DNA of 52,648 nucleotides from Lachnoclostridium sp. An138 (GTDB taxonomy: Bacteria; Bacillota; Clostridia; Lachnospirales; Lachnospiraceae). Below the pieces are notes generated by a model, which made no database searches, was not told the origin of the DNA, and saw nothing but the letters and a program-made list of their open reading frames with translations. Made by a program: the position numbers and the translations under genes. Below, one piece after another: positions 1 through 7,982 of the stretch. The stretch spans positions 1 to 52,648 of the forward strand of contig NZ_NFLF01000022.1 in assembly GCF_002160765.1 (NCBI RefSeq), written 5' to 3'. Position 1 is the first letter of the stretch. Each line of letters begins with the position of its first letter.

Positions 1-250
1 ATAGTTTCTACTGGCGATATAGCAATCAGTGACGGCTGGATTTATGTAGAAGTGAAGCCTGTTGCAGAGAAAGAGATCGGTGTAAACTATTGGGATATCG
101 AGAATAACAAGCAGGCAGGAGAAGGCAAGGTAACAGTAGCAGGAACTGCAACTAATGTGAATACCAGCGCCCTGACAGATGTACCGAAAGGCTATGAGAT
201 AGTTTCTACTGGCGATATAGCAATCAATGACGGCTGGATCTGGGTTGAAG
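1..250 (+). repeat. Pair of 198-base-spaced repeats of a second type
   Basis: Bases 1-28 and 199-226 are identical and the match continues with few changes to about 250. The copies are exactly 198 bases apart, so a different, more recently duplicated repeat type precedes the main array. The array may extend upstream of the window. Confidence 0.85.
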
Positions 251-2055
251 TGCGTCCATGTGAAGAACCTTCAGAGCCTGTAAATACTGTCATTATGAAC
301 GTCCAGTTCGTTACAGCTGATGGTAAAGTGGCTGGAGGCGGGGACTACTTCCTGCCGGAAGGAGTACAGAATTATTCTGTCCTGAATCAGTATGTGCCGG
401 AAGGATACAAGCTGGCCGTAGGTGGTGACTTCTTTGTTAAAGAAGGAGATAGCATCGAAGTTCGCGTTGAAAAGATTGTTGAAGATATTATCATGAATAT
501 CAGCTTCAAAGACGGCGAAGAGGTTGTCGGCGGAGGCGACTACTTTGTACCTGCAGGAGTGCAGAACTATTCTGTATTAGAGCAGTATGTGCCGGAAGGC
601 TACAGAATGACAGTATCCGGTGATTTTATGGCTGAAGCAGGTGCGCATCTGGACATCAGTGTAGAGAAGGTTGAAAAAGATGTTATCATGAACATCCGCT
701 TTGTAACTGCTGACGGTACTTTTGTCAGCGGAGGAGATTATTTCCTGCCGGAAGGTATTCAGAACTATTCCATTCTGGAGCAGTATGTGCCCGTTGGCTA
801 TCAGATGGTTGAGTCTGGAGACTTTACAGTAACAGAAGGTGGAAAAGAGGACGTAACAGTTGAGAAGATCAGCGATGAAGTAATTGTTAATATCAGCTTT
901 ATTGACCGTTATGGTAATGTGATTGCTGGAGGAGATTACTTTGTTCCGGAAGGAATACAGAACCGGAATGTGCTGGATCGTTACGTGCCGGATGGATATA
1001 CCCAGGCTGAAACTGGTGACATTAACTTTACAGCAGGCGGGCATTATGATATTGTTCTCGATGAGGCTACATCAGTTGTAAATATTCAGTTTATTGACCG
1101 TGAGAGCAAAGAAGTAGTTGCCGGAGGAGATTATACGGTTCCTACAGGTATTCATAATCGTAGTATACTGAATCAGTATGTGCCGGAAGGATATCGCCAG
1201 GTTGTAACCGGAGATATTGAATTCATCTATGGACAGCATTATGAGATTTTGATTGAAAAAGATACAGCGATTGTAAATATCCGTTTTATAGATCGTGATG
1301 GTAATTTCATTGCCGGAGGAGATTATTTTGTTCCTCTTGGCATCGTAAACCGTTCTGTGCTGGATCAGTATGTACCGGAAGGATATCGTCAGGCGGTTAC
1401 TGGAGATATTGAGTTTGTGGCCGGTGGAGAATATGAAATCATCATAGAAAAGATTGCTGAGGATGTAGTAAGCAAGACAGCTATTTTCCGCAAGGGTGAG
1501 ACAGATATTTGGAATGAGAATCCGGATAATCCGGACGAAGTACATTATACCTTCTTCAGTGATGATAAGACCGCAACACGTATAGTTCCTTCTGTTACAG
1601 TGGCAGATGAAACAAAAGAACTGGATTACTGGGTATCAGATGTAGATGAAACAGTAAAGCTGTATCCGGGTCAGGCGTTCTGCTACAATGATCTTGACAA
1701 GGGAGAACTGGAAGGATATGTTGGTGACTTTGCCTTTTATCCGGTTTACAAAGATAAGGCGATAGAAGAGCCGTCAGTTCCGGGAACGGAAGAACCGGCA
1801 AATCCCGGCACCGATCAGCCTTCAACCCCTGGTAACGGCGGTTCCGATTCGGGCAATTCAAATGGTTCTTCTGGCAGTGGAAGCGGAAGCAGCGCCTCCA
1901 AGTCTGATGCTCCGGCAGATAATTCTTCCAAGATCCTGCCGAAGACCGGATATGGTGAAAGTACGATTCCTGTCGCCGGCATTACAGCCGTAGCACTTGC
2001 AGCTGTGTGCGGCGCAGCAGGCTATGTCTTCATCGCCCGCAGAAGAGTAAGATAA
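1..2055 (+). CDS. LPXTG-anchored repetitive surface protein (5' end outside window)
   Basis: The frame is open from base 1, so the N-terminus and signal peptide lie upstream; the GTG at 52 is internal. The visible part starts with a short repeat type containing STGDIAI, seen at 1 and again at 199. It then has six tandem ~65-residue units (about 289-1459) built around GGDYF-P-G and QYVPEGY. A further domain (about 1460-1760) follows, then a Pro/Gly/Ser linker, the sortase signal LPKTG (1936-1950), a hydrophobic segment and a basic tail RRRVR. This is the standard layout of a protein linked to peptidoglycan by sortase A. The repeats may form a stalk or a binding region; I do not recognise a named domain, and the ligand is unknown. 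Cell-wall anchoring is very likely; adhesion is inference. Confidence 0.9.
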   Translation: MVSTGDIAISDGWIYVEVKPVAEKEIGVNYWDIENNKQAGEGKVTVAGTATNVNTSALTDVPKGYEIVSTGDIAINDGWIWVEVRPCEEPSEPVNTVIMNVQFVTADGKVAGGGDYFLPEGVQNYSVLNQYVPEGYKLAVGGDFFVKEGDSIEVRVEKIVEDIIMNISFKDGEEVVGGGDYFVPAGVQNYSVLEQYVPEGYRMTVSGDFMAEAGAHLDISVEKVEKDVIMNIRFVTADGTFVSGGDYFLPEGIQNYSILEQYVPVGYQMVESGDFTVTEGGKEDVTVEKISDEVIVNISFIDRYGNVIAGGDYFVPEGIQNRNVLDRYVPDGYTQAETGDINFTAGGHYDIVLDEATSVVNIQFIDRESKEVVAGGDYTVPTGIHNRSILNQYVPEGYRQVVTGDIEFIYGQHYEILIEKDTAIVNIRFIDRDGNFIAGGDYFVPLGIVNRSVLDQYVPEGYRQAVTGDIEFVAGGEYEIIIEKIAEDVVSKTAIFRKGETDIWNENPDNPDEVHYTFFSDDKTATRIVPSVTVADETKELDYWVSDVDETVKLYPGQAFCYNDLDKGELEGYVGDFAFYPVYKDKAIEEPSVPGTEEPANPGTDQPSTPGNGGSDSGNSNGSSGSGSGSSASKSDAPADNSSKILPKTGYGESTIPVAGITAVALAAVCGAAGYVFIARRRVR
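289..1459 (+). repeat. Six tandem ~195-base coding repeats
   Basis: Units begin near 289, 487, 682, 880, 1072 and 1267, giving periods of 198, 195, 198, 192 and 195 bases. Each encodes a unit starting VIMNI/VVNI, then GGDY, then QYVPEGY. Units 1-3 and units 4-6 form two subgroups: the latter carry FIDR and QNR/VNR in place of FVTADG and QNYS. This points to duplication in blocks. Confidence 0.9.
1936..1950 (+). other. Sortase recognition motif LPKTG
   Basis: The codons read LPKTG, followed by about 20 hydrophobic residues and a C-terminal RRR cluster. This is the expected class A sortase substrate signal. No sortase gene is in the window. Confidence 0.92.
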
Positions 2056-2150
2056 ACTTTCAGAACACTGGAAGAGAACTGAATCTGCAACATGATGATT
2101 TTATTTTGAGATTGTTCAGATAAGGCGCGAAACAAAGCGCAGGAAAAGGA

Positions 2151-2184
2151 CGAGGTCTGGCGCCCCAGCGGCTGCCGGGCCTCG
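2151..2184 (+). terminator. GC-rich hairpin after surface protein gene
   Basis: The arms 2151-2161 and 2174-2184 pair over 11 bases with two G-T wobbles. No U-tract follows, so this is only a possible factor-dependent terminator or mRNA 3' end stabiliser. It lies about 95 bases after the stop codon. Confidence 0.35.
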
Positions 2185-2258
2185 CTGCATATCGGGAAAA
2201 ACGGGACAAAATGTTACTATCCGTTTGACAGTGGACAGAAAGCAAAAGGAGAACGGAC

Positions 2259-2600
2259 ATGAACCAGAAGGAACAGCTTTATAACAGAAGCGAGGCAGGA
2301 GAACGAATCCGGAACCGCCGGGAAAGGATAAATCTTTCCCGAAAGGAGATGGCGGTTCAAATCGGAAAGGCAGAAAAGTATTATGGGGATATAGAACGCG
2401 GGTACTGCGGAATGTCTCTGGAAACGATGATAGAAATTGCGGGATGCCTGGGCTTGTCGCTGGACTATCTGCTTTTTGGAAAGGAAGATGAGCACGAATT
2501 ACCGGAGGATTTTCGCTGTATTCTGTTTCATCTGAAAAAATGTGACGAAAAGAAGCGGAAGAAGATAATAGAGCTATTACGGATCTATCTGTCGGAATAG
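2259..2600 (+). CDS. XRE-family HTH regulator
   Basis: A 113-residue protein with one N-terminal helix-turn-helix of the Cro/C1-XRE type at about residues 11-65 (RIRNRRERINLSRKEMA, then LETMIEIAGCLGLSLDYLLFG). The charged C-terminal tail (residues 75-113) has no recognised domain. The start is supported by AAAGGAG eight bases upstream. It stands alone, facing the same way as its neighbours, and a hairpin follows it. Such single-domain regulators often control themselves or an adjacent gene; the target here is unknown. Confidence 0.85.
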   Translation: MNQKEQLYNRSEAGERIRNRRERINLSRKEMAVQIGKAEKYYGDIERGYCGMSLETMIEIAGCLGLSLDYLLFGKEDEHELPEDFRCILFHLKKCDEKKRKKIIELLRIYLSE

Positions 2601-2640
2601 TGGAATATTCGTAAAGATACAAATAATAAATGAAAAAGGG

Positions 2641-2685
2641 AAAAAGACATTCTGAGAGTTGAAAGGACTTAAGGTATGTCTTTTT
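2641..2685 (+). terminator. Terminator of XRE gene
   Basis: AAAAAGACAT (2641-2650) pairs perfectly with ATGTCTTTTT (2676-2685), leaving a T-run at the 3' end and an A-run at the 5' end. It could act in both directions. The 25-base loop is longer than usual. Confidence 0.6.
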
Positions 2686-2716
2686 GTGCTTTCTGCAGGT
2701 TGCAGATTTCCACCCG

Positions 2717-2875
2717 CCGCCCCACATGCGCACTCGTCGCGCTTGGCGCGCTCCAGTTCCGCCCCTGCGGGGCTAAGACTGCTTATGTGGGGCGGTTACG
2801 AGGTTTCACCTCGTAAGCAAGGCAGAAAGACAGCTTCTTACCCGCAAGCGGGACGAATCAGCCTTTCTGCCTTGC
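2717..2875. repeat. Block of contiguous inverted repeats, left half
   Basis: Four adjoining stem units lie end to end. 2717-2727 pairs with 2785-2795 (11/11), enclosing hairpins 2738-2750 and 2761-2773. 2796-2804 pairs with 2808-2816 (9/9). 2817-2829 pairs with 2863-2875 (13/13), enclosing CCCGC/GCGGG. There is no spacer between the successive units. No open frame here looks like a protein. It may be a structured RNA or a mobile palindromic repeat; the class is unknown. Confidence 0.6.
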
Positions 2876-2893
2876 TCCGGGGCCACAGTGACG

Positions 2894-3036
2894 TTCAGCC
2901 ATGCAGCCGGCAGAAGCCAGAAAAGCAGGGCTTCCGCCGGCTCAGGGGCGTCCCCCCTATGTAAGAATTTGCACAGTCCATCCTTAGTGAGCAAGCTCCC
3001 ACGGATGTTCTGCACAAATTCTTCCGCATGGCTGAA
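2894..3036. repeat. Cloverleaf-like inverted-repeat element, right half
   Basis: A perfect 11-base closing stem (2894-2904 with 3026-3036) encloses an arm 2905-2918/2929-2942 (13 of 14 paired), a short GGGG/CCCC hairpin near 2945-2955, and an arm 2963-2971/3015-3023. That last arm extends through CATCC/GGATG and has GAGC/GCTC at its tip. Together this would fold as a multi-branched junction. Function is unknown; with the left half it fills the 650-base gap before nifJ. Confidence 0.6.
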
Positions 3037-3075
3037 CTGGTATATGCATGTTCCCCAAAAAATACAACAATAAAA

Positions 3076-3104
3076 TGGACAATCATCAGTCAATATGTTA
3101 CAAT
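3076..3104 (+). promoter_or_regulatory. nifJ promoter
   Basis: -35 TGGACA (3076-3081), a 17-base spacer, then -10 TACAAT (3099-3104) preceded by TGT, an extended -10. The predicted start of transcription near 3111 leaves a leader of about 140 bases. Confidence 0.72.
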
Positions 3105-3145
3105 CAACTATGTATGAAGATATCATAAACGCCTTGCCAGGGCTG

Positions 3146-3227
3146 CCTTCCGTTTACAAGGCCACACACGTTTCCGGGAGCGGGATTTTCCGCGGTGCGA
3201 AGGGTGTATGCTCTTGTAAACCGAAGG
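3146..3227 (+). promoter_or_regulatory. Structured 5' leader of nifJ
   Basis: In the predicted leader, 3146-3160 pairs with 3213-3227 over 15 positions with a single C-C mismatch. It ends nine bases before the AGGAGG ribosome site. The enclosed 52 bases are GC-rich with smaller complementary stretches. It may control mRNA stability or translation of this highly expressed gene. I do not recognise a riboswitch class. Confidence 0.5.
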
Positions 3228-3249
3228 TAAAAATAAGGAGGAAAAACAA

Positions 3250-6200
3250 ATGGCTAGAAAAATGAAGACCATGGATGGAAACCATGCAGCGGCGCATGTA
3301 TCCTATGCGTACTCCGACGTTGCAGCTATCTATCCGATTACCCCTTCATCCGTAATGGCGGAAGCCACAGATGAGTGGGCCACACAGGGAAGAAAGAACA
3401 TCTTCGGACAGACCGTACAGGTAACCGAGATGCAGTCTGAGGCTGGTGCAGCAGGTGCCGTACACGGCGCGCTGGCAGCAGGTGCTCTGACGACTACATT
3501 TACTGCATCCCAGGGTCTGCTGCTGATGATTCCGAACCTGTATAAGGTTGCCGGCGAGCAGCTTCCGGGTGTATTCAATGTATCTGCCCGTGCTCTTGCA
3601 AGCCATGCACTTTCTATTTTCGGAGATCACTCCGACGTGTACGCATGTCGCCAGACTGGAGCTGCTATGCTCTGCGAGTCCAGCGTACAGGAGGTTATGG
3701 ACCTGACTCCGGTTGCTCACTGCGCAGCAATCAAGGGAAAGATTCCGTTTATCAACTTCTTCGACGGATTCCGTACCTCCCATGAGATTCAGAAGATCGA
3801 GACCTGGGATTATGAAGATCTGAAGGACCTGGTAGACATGGATGCCATCGACGCATTCCGTAGAAACGCGCTGAATCCGGAGCATCCCTGCGAGAGAGGT
3901 TCCGCTCAGAACCCGGATATCTTCTTCCAGGCAAGAGAGGCATGCAACCCCTACTACGATGCAATGCCCGCTATCGTACAGGAGTACATGGACAAGGTTA
4001 ACGCTAAGATTGGTACAAACTACAAGCTGTTCAACTATTACGGAGCAGAGGACGCAGAGCATGTAATCGTTGCTATGGGTTCTGTCTGCGACACCATCGA
4101 GGAGACTATCGACTACCTGCTGGCAGCAGGCGAGAAGGTCGGCGTTGTAAAGGTACGTCTGTACCGTCCGTTCAGCGCTGAGGCTCTGGTAGCTGCGATT
4201 CCGGAGACTGTAAAGAAGATTACAGTTCTTGACAGAACCAAGGAGCCGGGAGCTCTCGGAGAGCCGCTGTACCTGGATGTAGTAGCAGCTCTGAAGGGAA
4301 CGAAGTTCCATGACACACCGGTATACACCGGACGTTACGGCCTTGGTTCCAAGGACACCACTCCTGCTCAGATCGTTGCTGTATACCACAACGACAGCAA
4401 GGAGAAGTTCACCATCGGTATCGTGGATGATGTGACCGGACTTTCTCTGGAAGTAGGCGCTCCCATCGTTACGACTCCGGAAGGAACTATCAACTGCAAG
4501 TTCTGGGGACTTGGCGCAGACGGTACGGTAGGCGCGAACAAGAACTCCATCAAGATCATCGGTGACAACACTGACATGTATGCTCAGGCTTACTTCGATT
4601 ATGACTCCAAGAAGTCCGGCGGTGTGACCATGTCCCACCTTCGTTTCGGAAAGAGCCCGATTAAGTCTACATACCTGATCCACAAGGCAAACTTCGTAGC
4701 ATGCCACAATCCGTCCTATGTACGCAAGTACAACATGGTACAGGAGCTGGTAGACGGCGGAACCTTCCTGCTGAACTGCCCCTGGGATATGGAAGGACTG
4801 GAGAAGCATCTGCCGGGCCAGGTAAAGAGCTTCATCGCGAACCATAACATTAAATTCTACGTGATCGACGGTATCAAGATCGGTAAGGAGATCGGACTTG
4901 GCGGACGTATCAATACGGTTCTTCAGTCTGCGTTCTTCAAGCTGGCGAACATCATTCCGGAGGAGCAGGCTATTACGCTGATGAAGGCTGCCGCAAAGGC
5001 TACCTACGGAAGAAAGGGCGATGCCATCGTTCAGATGAACTACGACGCTATCGACGCAGGCGCAAAGCAGGTAGTAGAGGTTACTGTTCCGGAGAGCTGG
5101 AAGAATGCGGCTGACGAGGGACTTGACTTCACACATGCAGAAGGCGCGCGCAAGGACGTTGTAGATTTTGTAAACAACGTACAGGCAAAGGTAAACGCTC
5201 AGGAAGGAAATACTCTTCCGGTATCTGCGTTCAAGGATTATGTGGACGGCACGACTCCCAGCGGTTCCTCCGCTTACGAGAAGCGCGGTATCGCAGTGGA
5301 TATCCCGATCTGGAATCCGGAGAACTGTATCCAGTGTAACCGCTGCTCCTATGTCTGCCCGCACGCAGTCATCCGTCCGGTGGCTCTGACAGAGGCGGAA
5401 GCCGCTGCAGCTCCCGAAGGAATGAAGATGCTTCCGATGACCGGAATGGCAGATTACAAGTTCTCTATCGCTATCTCTGCTCTTGACTGTACCGGATGCG
5501 GCTCCTGTGCAAATGTCTGCCCGGGCAAGAAGGGCGCAAAGGCTCTGGCTATGGAGAACATGGAAGCAAACCAGGGCGAGCAGAAGTACTTCGACTATGC
5601 CGTTACACTTCCGGAGAAGGCAGATGTCATTGCGAAGTTCAAAGAGGCTACTGTAAAGGGAAGCCAGTTCAAGACTCCGCTGCTTGAGTTCTCCGGCGCA
5701 TGCGCAGGCTGCGGCGAGACTCCGTACGCGAAGCTGATCACTCAGCTCTTCGGAGACAGAATGTATATTGCAAACGCAACAGGATGCTCATCTATCTGGG
5801 GTAACTCTTCACCGTCCACACCGTACACGGTAAATCAGAAGGGACATGGTCCTGCATGGTCCAACTCCCTGTTTGAGGACGCCGCAGAGTTCGGTTACGG
5901 CATGAGCCTGGCTCAGCGCGCCGTAAGAGGCGGACTGAAGTCCAAGGTTGAGGCTCTGATGGAGAAGGCAAATGATGATGTAAAGGCAGCAGCTCAGGAA
6001 TGGCTGGATACCTACAATGTAGGAGCAACCAACGGCGCTGCTACAGATAAGCTGGTAGCTGCTCTTGAGGCATGCGGCTGTGACGAGGCAAAGGATATCC
6101 TGAAGGATAAGGACTTCCTGGCTAAGAAGTCTCAGTGGATCTTCGGCGGCGACGGCTGGGCATATGATATCGGATTCGGCGGTGTAGACCATGTTCTGGC

Positions 6201-6798
6201 AAGCGGACAGGATGTAAACGTAATGGTATTCGATACCGAGGTTTACTCCAACACAGGCGGACAGTCCTCCAAGGCTACTCCGACCGGCGCGGTTGCACAG
6301 TTTGCTGCAGGCGGCAAGGATGTGAAGAAGAAAGACCTGGCTTCCATCGCCATGAGCTACGGCTATGTATACGTTGCTCAGATCGCTATGGGCGCTGACT
6401 ACAACCAGTGCGTAAAGGCCATCGCAGAGGCTGAGGCTTATCCGGGACCCTCTCTGATCATCGCTTACGCTCCGTGTATCAACCACGGCATCAAGAAGGG
6501 CATGAGCAAGGCTCAGACCGAGGAAGAGCTGGCTGTAAAGGCTGGATACTGGCATTGCTTCCGCTTCAACCCGGCTGCTCCGGCAGAGGGCAAGAGTGCG
6601 TTCACGCTGGACAGCAAGGAGCCCACGGGAGACTACCAGGAGTTCCTGGACGGCGAGGTTCGTTACAACTCCCTGAAGCGTGCAAATCCGGAGAGAGCAG
6701 CGAAGCTGTTCGCTCAGTCCGAGGCTTCCGCAAAGGCTCGTTACGAGTACCTGAAGAAGCTTGGGGATCTGTATATGCCGGCCAAGGTAGAAGAGTAA
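3250..6798 (+). CDS. nifJ: Pyruvate:ferredoxin oxidoreductase
   Basis: A 1182-residue single-chain PFOR converting pyruvate and CoA to acetyl-CoA, CO2 and reduced ferredoxin in the cytoplasm. This is the main pyruvate-oxidising step of anaerobic fermenters. The N-terminal pyrimidine-binding and transketolase-like domains come first. The two 4Fe-4S ferredoxin motifs are CIQCNRCSYVCP (from residue 693) and CTGCGSCANVCP (from 747). The thiamine diphosphate domain has CAGCGE (from 818), ATGCSS and the EVYSNTGGQSSKAT motif, and the extra cluster ligand near residue 1076 (APCINHG) is present. Length is normal. AGGAGG lies just upstream of the ATG. The strongly biased codon choice differs from its neighbours and indicates high expression. 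It is monocistronic, with its own promoter and a following hairpin. Confidence 0.98.
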   Translation: MARKMKTMDGNHAAAHVSYAYSDVAAIYPITPSSVMAEATDEWATQGRKNIFGQTVQVTEMQSEAGAAGAVHGALAAGALTTTFTASQGLLLMIPNLYKVAGEQLPGVFNVSARALASHALSIFGDHSDVYACRQTGAAMLCESSVQEVMDLTPVAHCAAIKGKIPFINFFDGFRTSHEIQKIETWDYEDLKDLVDMDAIDAFRRNALNPEHPCERGSAQNPDIFFQAREACNPYYDAMPAIVQEYMDKVNAKIGTNYKLFNYYGAEDAEHVIVAMGSVCDTIEETIDYLLAAGEKVGVVKVRLYRPFSAEALVAAIPETVKKITVLDRTKEPGALGEPLYLDVVAALKGTKFHDTPVYTGRYGLGSKDTTPAQIVAVYHNDSKEKFTIGIVDDVTGLSLEVGAPIVTTPEGTINCKFWGLGADGTVGANKNSIKIIGDNTDMYAQAYFDYDSKKSGGVTMSHLRFGKSPIKSTYLIHKANFVACHNPSYVRKYNMVQELVDGGTFLLNCPWDMEGLEKHLPGQVKSFIANHNIKFYVIDGIKIGKEIGLGGRINTVLQSAFFKLANIIPEEQAITLMKAAAKATYGRKGDAIVQMNYDAIDAGAKQVVEVTVPESWKNAADEGLDFTHAEGARKDVVDFVNNVQAKVNAQEGNTLPVSAFKDYVDGTTPSGSSAYEKRGIAVDIPIWNPENCIQCNRCSYVCPHAVIRPVALTEAEAAAAPEGMKMLPMTGMADYKFSIAISALDCTGCGSCANVCPGKKGAKALAMENMEANQGEQKYFDYAVTLPEKADVIAKFKEATVKGSQFKTPLLEFSGACAGCGETPYAKLITQLFGDRMYIANATGCSSIWGNSSPSTPYTVNQKGHGPAWSNSLFEDAAEFGYGMSLAQRAVRGGLKSKVEALMEKANDDVKAAAQEWLDTYNVGATNGAATDKLVAALEACGCDEAKDILKDKDFLAKKSQWIFGGDGWAYDIGFGGVDHVLASGQDVNVMVFDTEVYSNTGGQSSKATPTGAVAQFAAGGKDVKKKDLASIAMSYGYVYVAQIAMGADYNQCVKAIAEAEAYPGPSLIIAYAPCINHGIKKGMSKAQTEEELAVKAGYWHCFRFNPAAPAEGKSAFTLDSKEPTGDYQEFLDGEVRYNSLKRANPERAAKLFAQSEASAKARYEYLKKLGDLYMPAKVEE

Positions 6799-6846
6799 GA
6801 GCTTCTTGACTTCCGGTTTTACCGGACAGTGATAAGATAAACCAAG

Positions 6847-6886
6847 GGAAGGCCCTGGGATTCGTTTTCGGATTCCAGGGCCTTCC
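6847..6886 (+). terminator. Hairpin after nifJ
   Basis: An 18-base stem (6847-6864 with 6869-6886, two wobbles) with a TTTT loop lies about 50 bases after the stop. Only a scattered T-rich sequence follows, so termination strength is uncertain, but no other candidate is visible. Confidence 0.6.
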
Positions 6887-6998
6887 TGCATTACGCTTTC
6901 CCCTCCGTTTTCAGCGGAATTATTTAGCCGTTTATGTTGATTTCATAAAATTTTCACCCAAAAACCAAGAAAAATGCCTATAAAAGCCAATCGGAACA

Positions 6999-7007
6999 TG
7001 ATATAAT
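6999..7007 (+). promoter_or_regulatory. Extended -10 promoter of deoR-rhaB
   Basis: TGATATAAT gives TG plus a perfect TATAAT at 7002-7007. No good -35 is seen 17 bases upstream. The leader to 7118 includes a small hairpin (7033-7038 with 7047-7052). The rest of the 320-base gap after nifJ holds only the terminator hairpin. Confidence 0.6.
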
Positions 7008-7117
7008 ATAAAAAACGTCAGACTGTCATGTACAGCCGATTCGCAACGGCTGCGTATGGCGGGTGCAGCTGTGAATGGTGAAAACATGAGACAGGGTGCA
7101 GAACAGGAGGGAAAAGG

Positions 7118-7903
7118 ATGCTGGCTATTGAACGGAAAAACGAGATTCTTGCAATTCTGCAGAAGGAACAGCGGGTTCTGGTTTCCGAGCTGAGCAAGCG
7201 TTACGAGGTGACGGACGAGACGATCCGCAGGGATCTGGAGAAGCTCGAGAAGGAAGGCTTCGTAAAGCGGACCTATGGCGGGGCGGTGCTCAATAAGAGA
7301 AAAGATCTGGATATGCCCCTTCGGATCCGGGAAAAGACGAACCGGGGAGAAAAGCAGATCATCGCGGGTCTGGTAAAGGATCTGATTGAAGAAGGCGACC
7401 GCATCATGCTAGACGCGTCCTCCACCTCTCTGATGATTGCCAAGGAGCTCAAAGAGATGGAAAAGCTCACGGTGATTACCAACTCCGTGGAGGTGCTGAT
7501 TGAACTGGCGGGCCACGACGGGATTCAGGTGATTTCTACAGGCGGCAATCTAAACGAGACCTCCCTTTCCCTGGTGGGAAACGCGGCTCAGAAGGTGCTG
7601 AACGGTTATCACGTGGATAAGGCGGTATTTTCCTGCAAGGGAATCGACATGAAGGACGGCATCACAGATTCCAATGAGCTGGACAGCGATATTAAAAATG
7701 TCATGTACGCCTGTGCGGACACTGCGATTCTGGCGGTGGACAGCAGCAAGTTCGACAAGGTTTCCTTTGTGAAATCCATGAGGCTGAAACAGGGAGACAT
7801 TCTGGTGACGGACCGGCTGCCGTCGGAGGATTGGCAGAATTACCTCCAGGAGCGGGGCGTCCAGCTGGTGACGCCGGAAGCGCAGGAGCAGGATCAGAAA
7901 TAA
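7118..7903 (+). CDS. DeoR/GlpR-family transcriptional regulator
   Basis: A 261-residue repressor-type protein. Residues 1-58 hold the DeoR helix-turn-helix (SELSKRYEVTDETIRRDLEKL, then GFVKRTYGGAVL), and residues 75-235 the sugar-phosphate-sensing DeoRC domain (IMLDASSTSLMIAKEL, TNSVEVLIEL, DSSKF). The start has AGGAGGG at a normal distance. Members of this family respond to phosphorylated sugars and usually control an adjoining sugar kinase or PTS. The next gene is a rhamnulokinase, so rhamnose or a related deoxysugar is the likely signal, though this is inference. It could also act on the PTS operon further on. Confidence 0.92.
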   Translation: MLAIERKNEILAILQKEQRVLVSELSKRYEVTDETIRRDLEKLEKEGFVKRTYGGAVLNKRKDLDMPLRIREKTNRGEKQIIAGLVKDLIEEGDRIMLDASSTSLMIAKELKEMEKLTVITNSVEVLIELAGHDGIQVISTGGNLNETSLSLVGNAAQKVLNGYHVDKAVFSCKGIDMKDGITDSNELDSDIKNVMYACADTAILAVDSSKFDKVSFVKSMRLKQGDILVTDRLPSEDWQNYLQERGVQLVTPEAQEQDQK

Positions 7904-7928
7904 AGACAGGAAAAAAAGTCCGGGCAGT

Positions 7929-7945
7929 GGGAAAGGTTCCCTTTT
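7929..7945 (+). terminator. Weak intergenic hairpin between deoR and rhaB
   Basis: GGGAA (7929-7933), a three-base loop and TTCCC (7937-7941) are followed by TTTT. The stem is only 5 bases, so it may merely lower transcription into rhaB. Confidence 0.3.
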
Positions 7946-7982
7946 GCGCGGCCGGGGCTTGGAGATAGAAAGGGGAAGGATT

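Noticed and set aside
289-1459. CRISPR-like array
   Set aside because: Periodic units are ~195 bases, all coding and in frame within a surface protein; there are no short identical repeats with unique spacers.
2659-3126. Overlapping short open frames on both strands in the palindrome block
   Set aside because: They follow the inverted repeats, have no ribosome site or protein-like composition, and share no motif with known families.
3346-5364. 672-residue open frame on the reverse strand inside nifJ
   Set aside because: It is a shadow created by the strongly biased codons of nifJ. It has no ribosome site or recognisable motif, and the forward gene is certain. The same applies to the long reverse frames in carB (20179-22914) and thiI (28910-30037).
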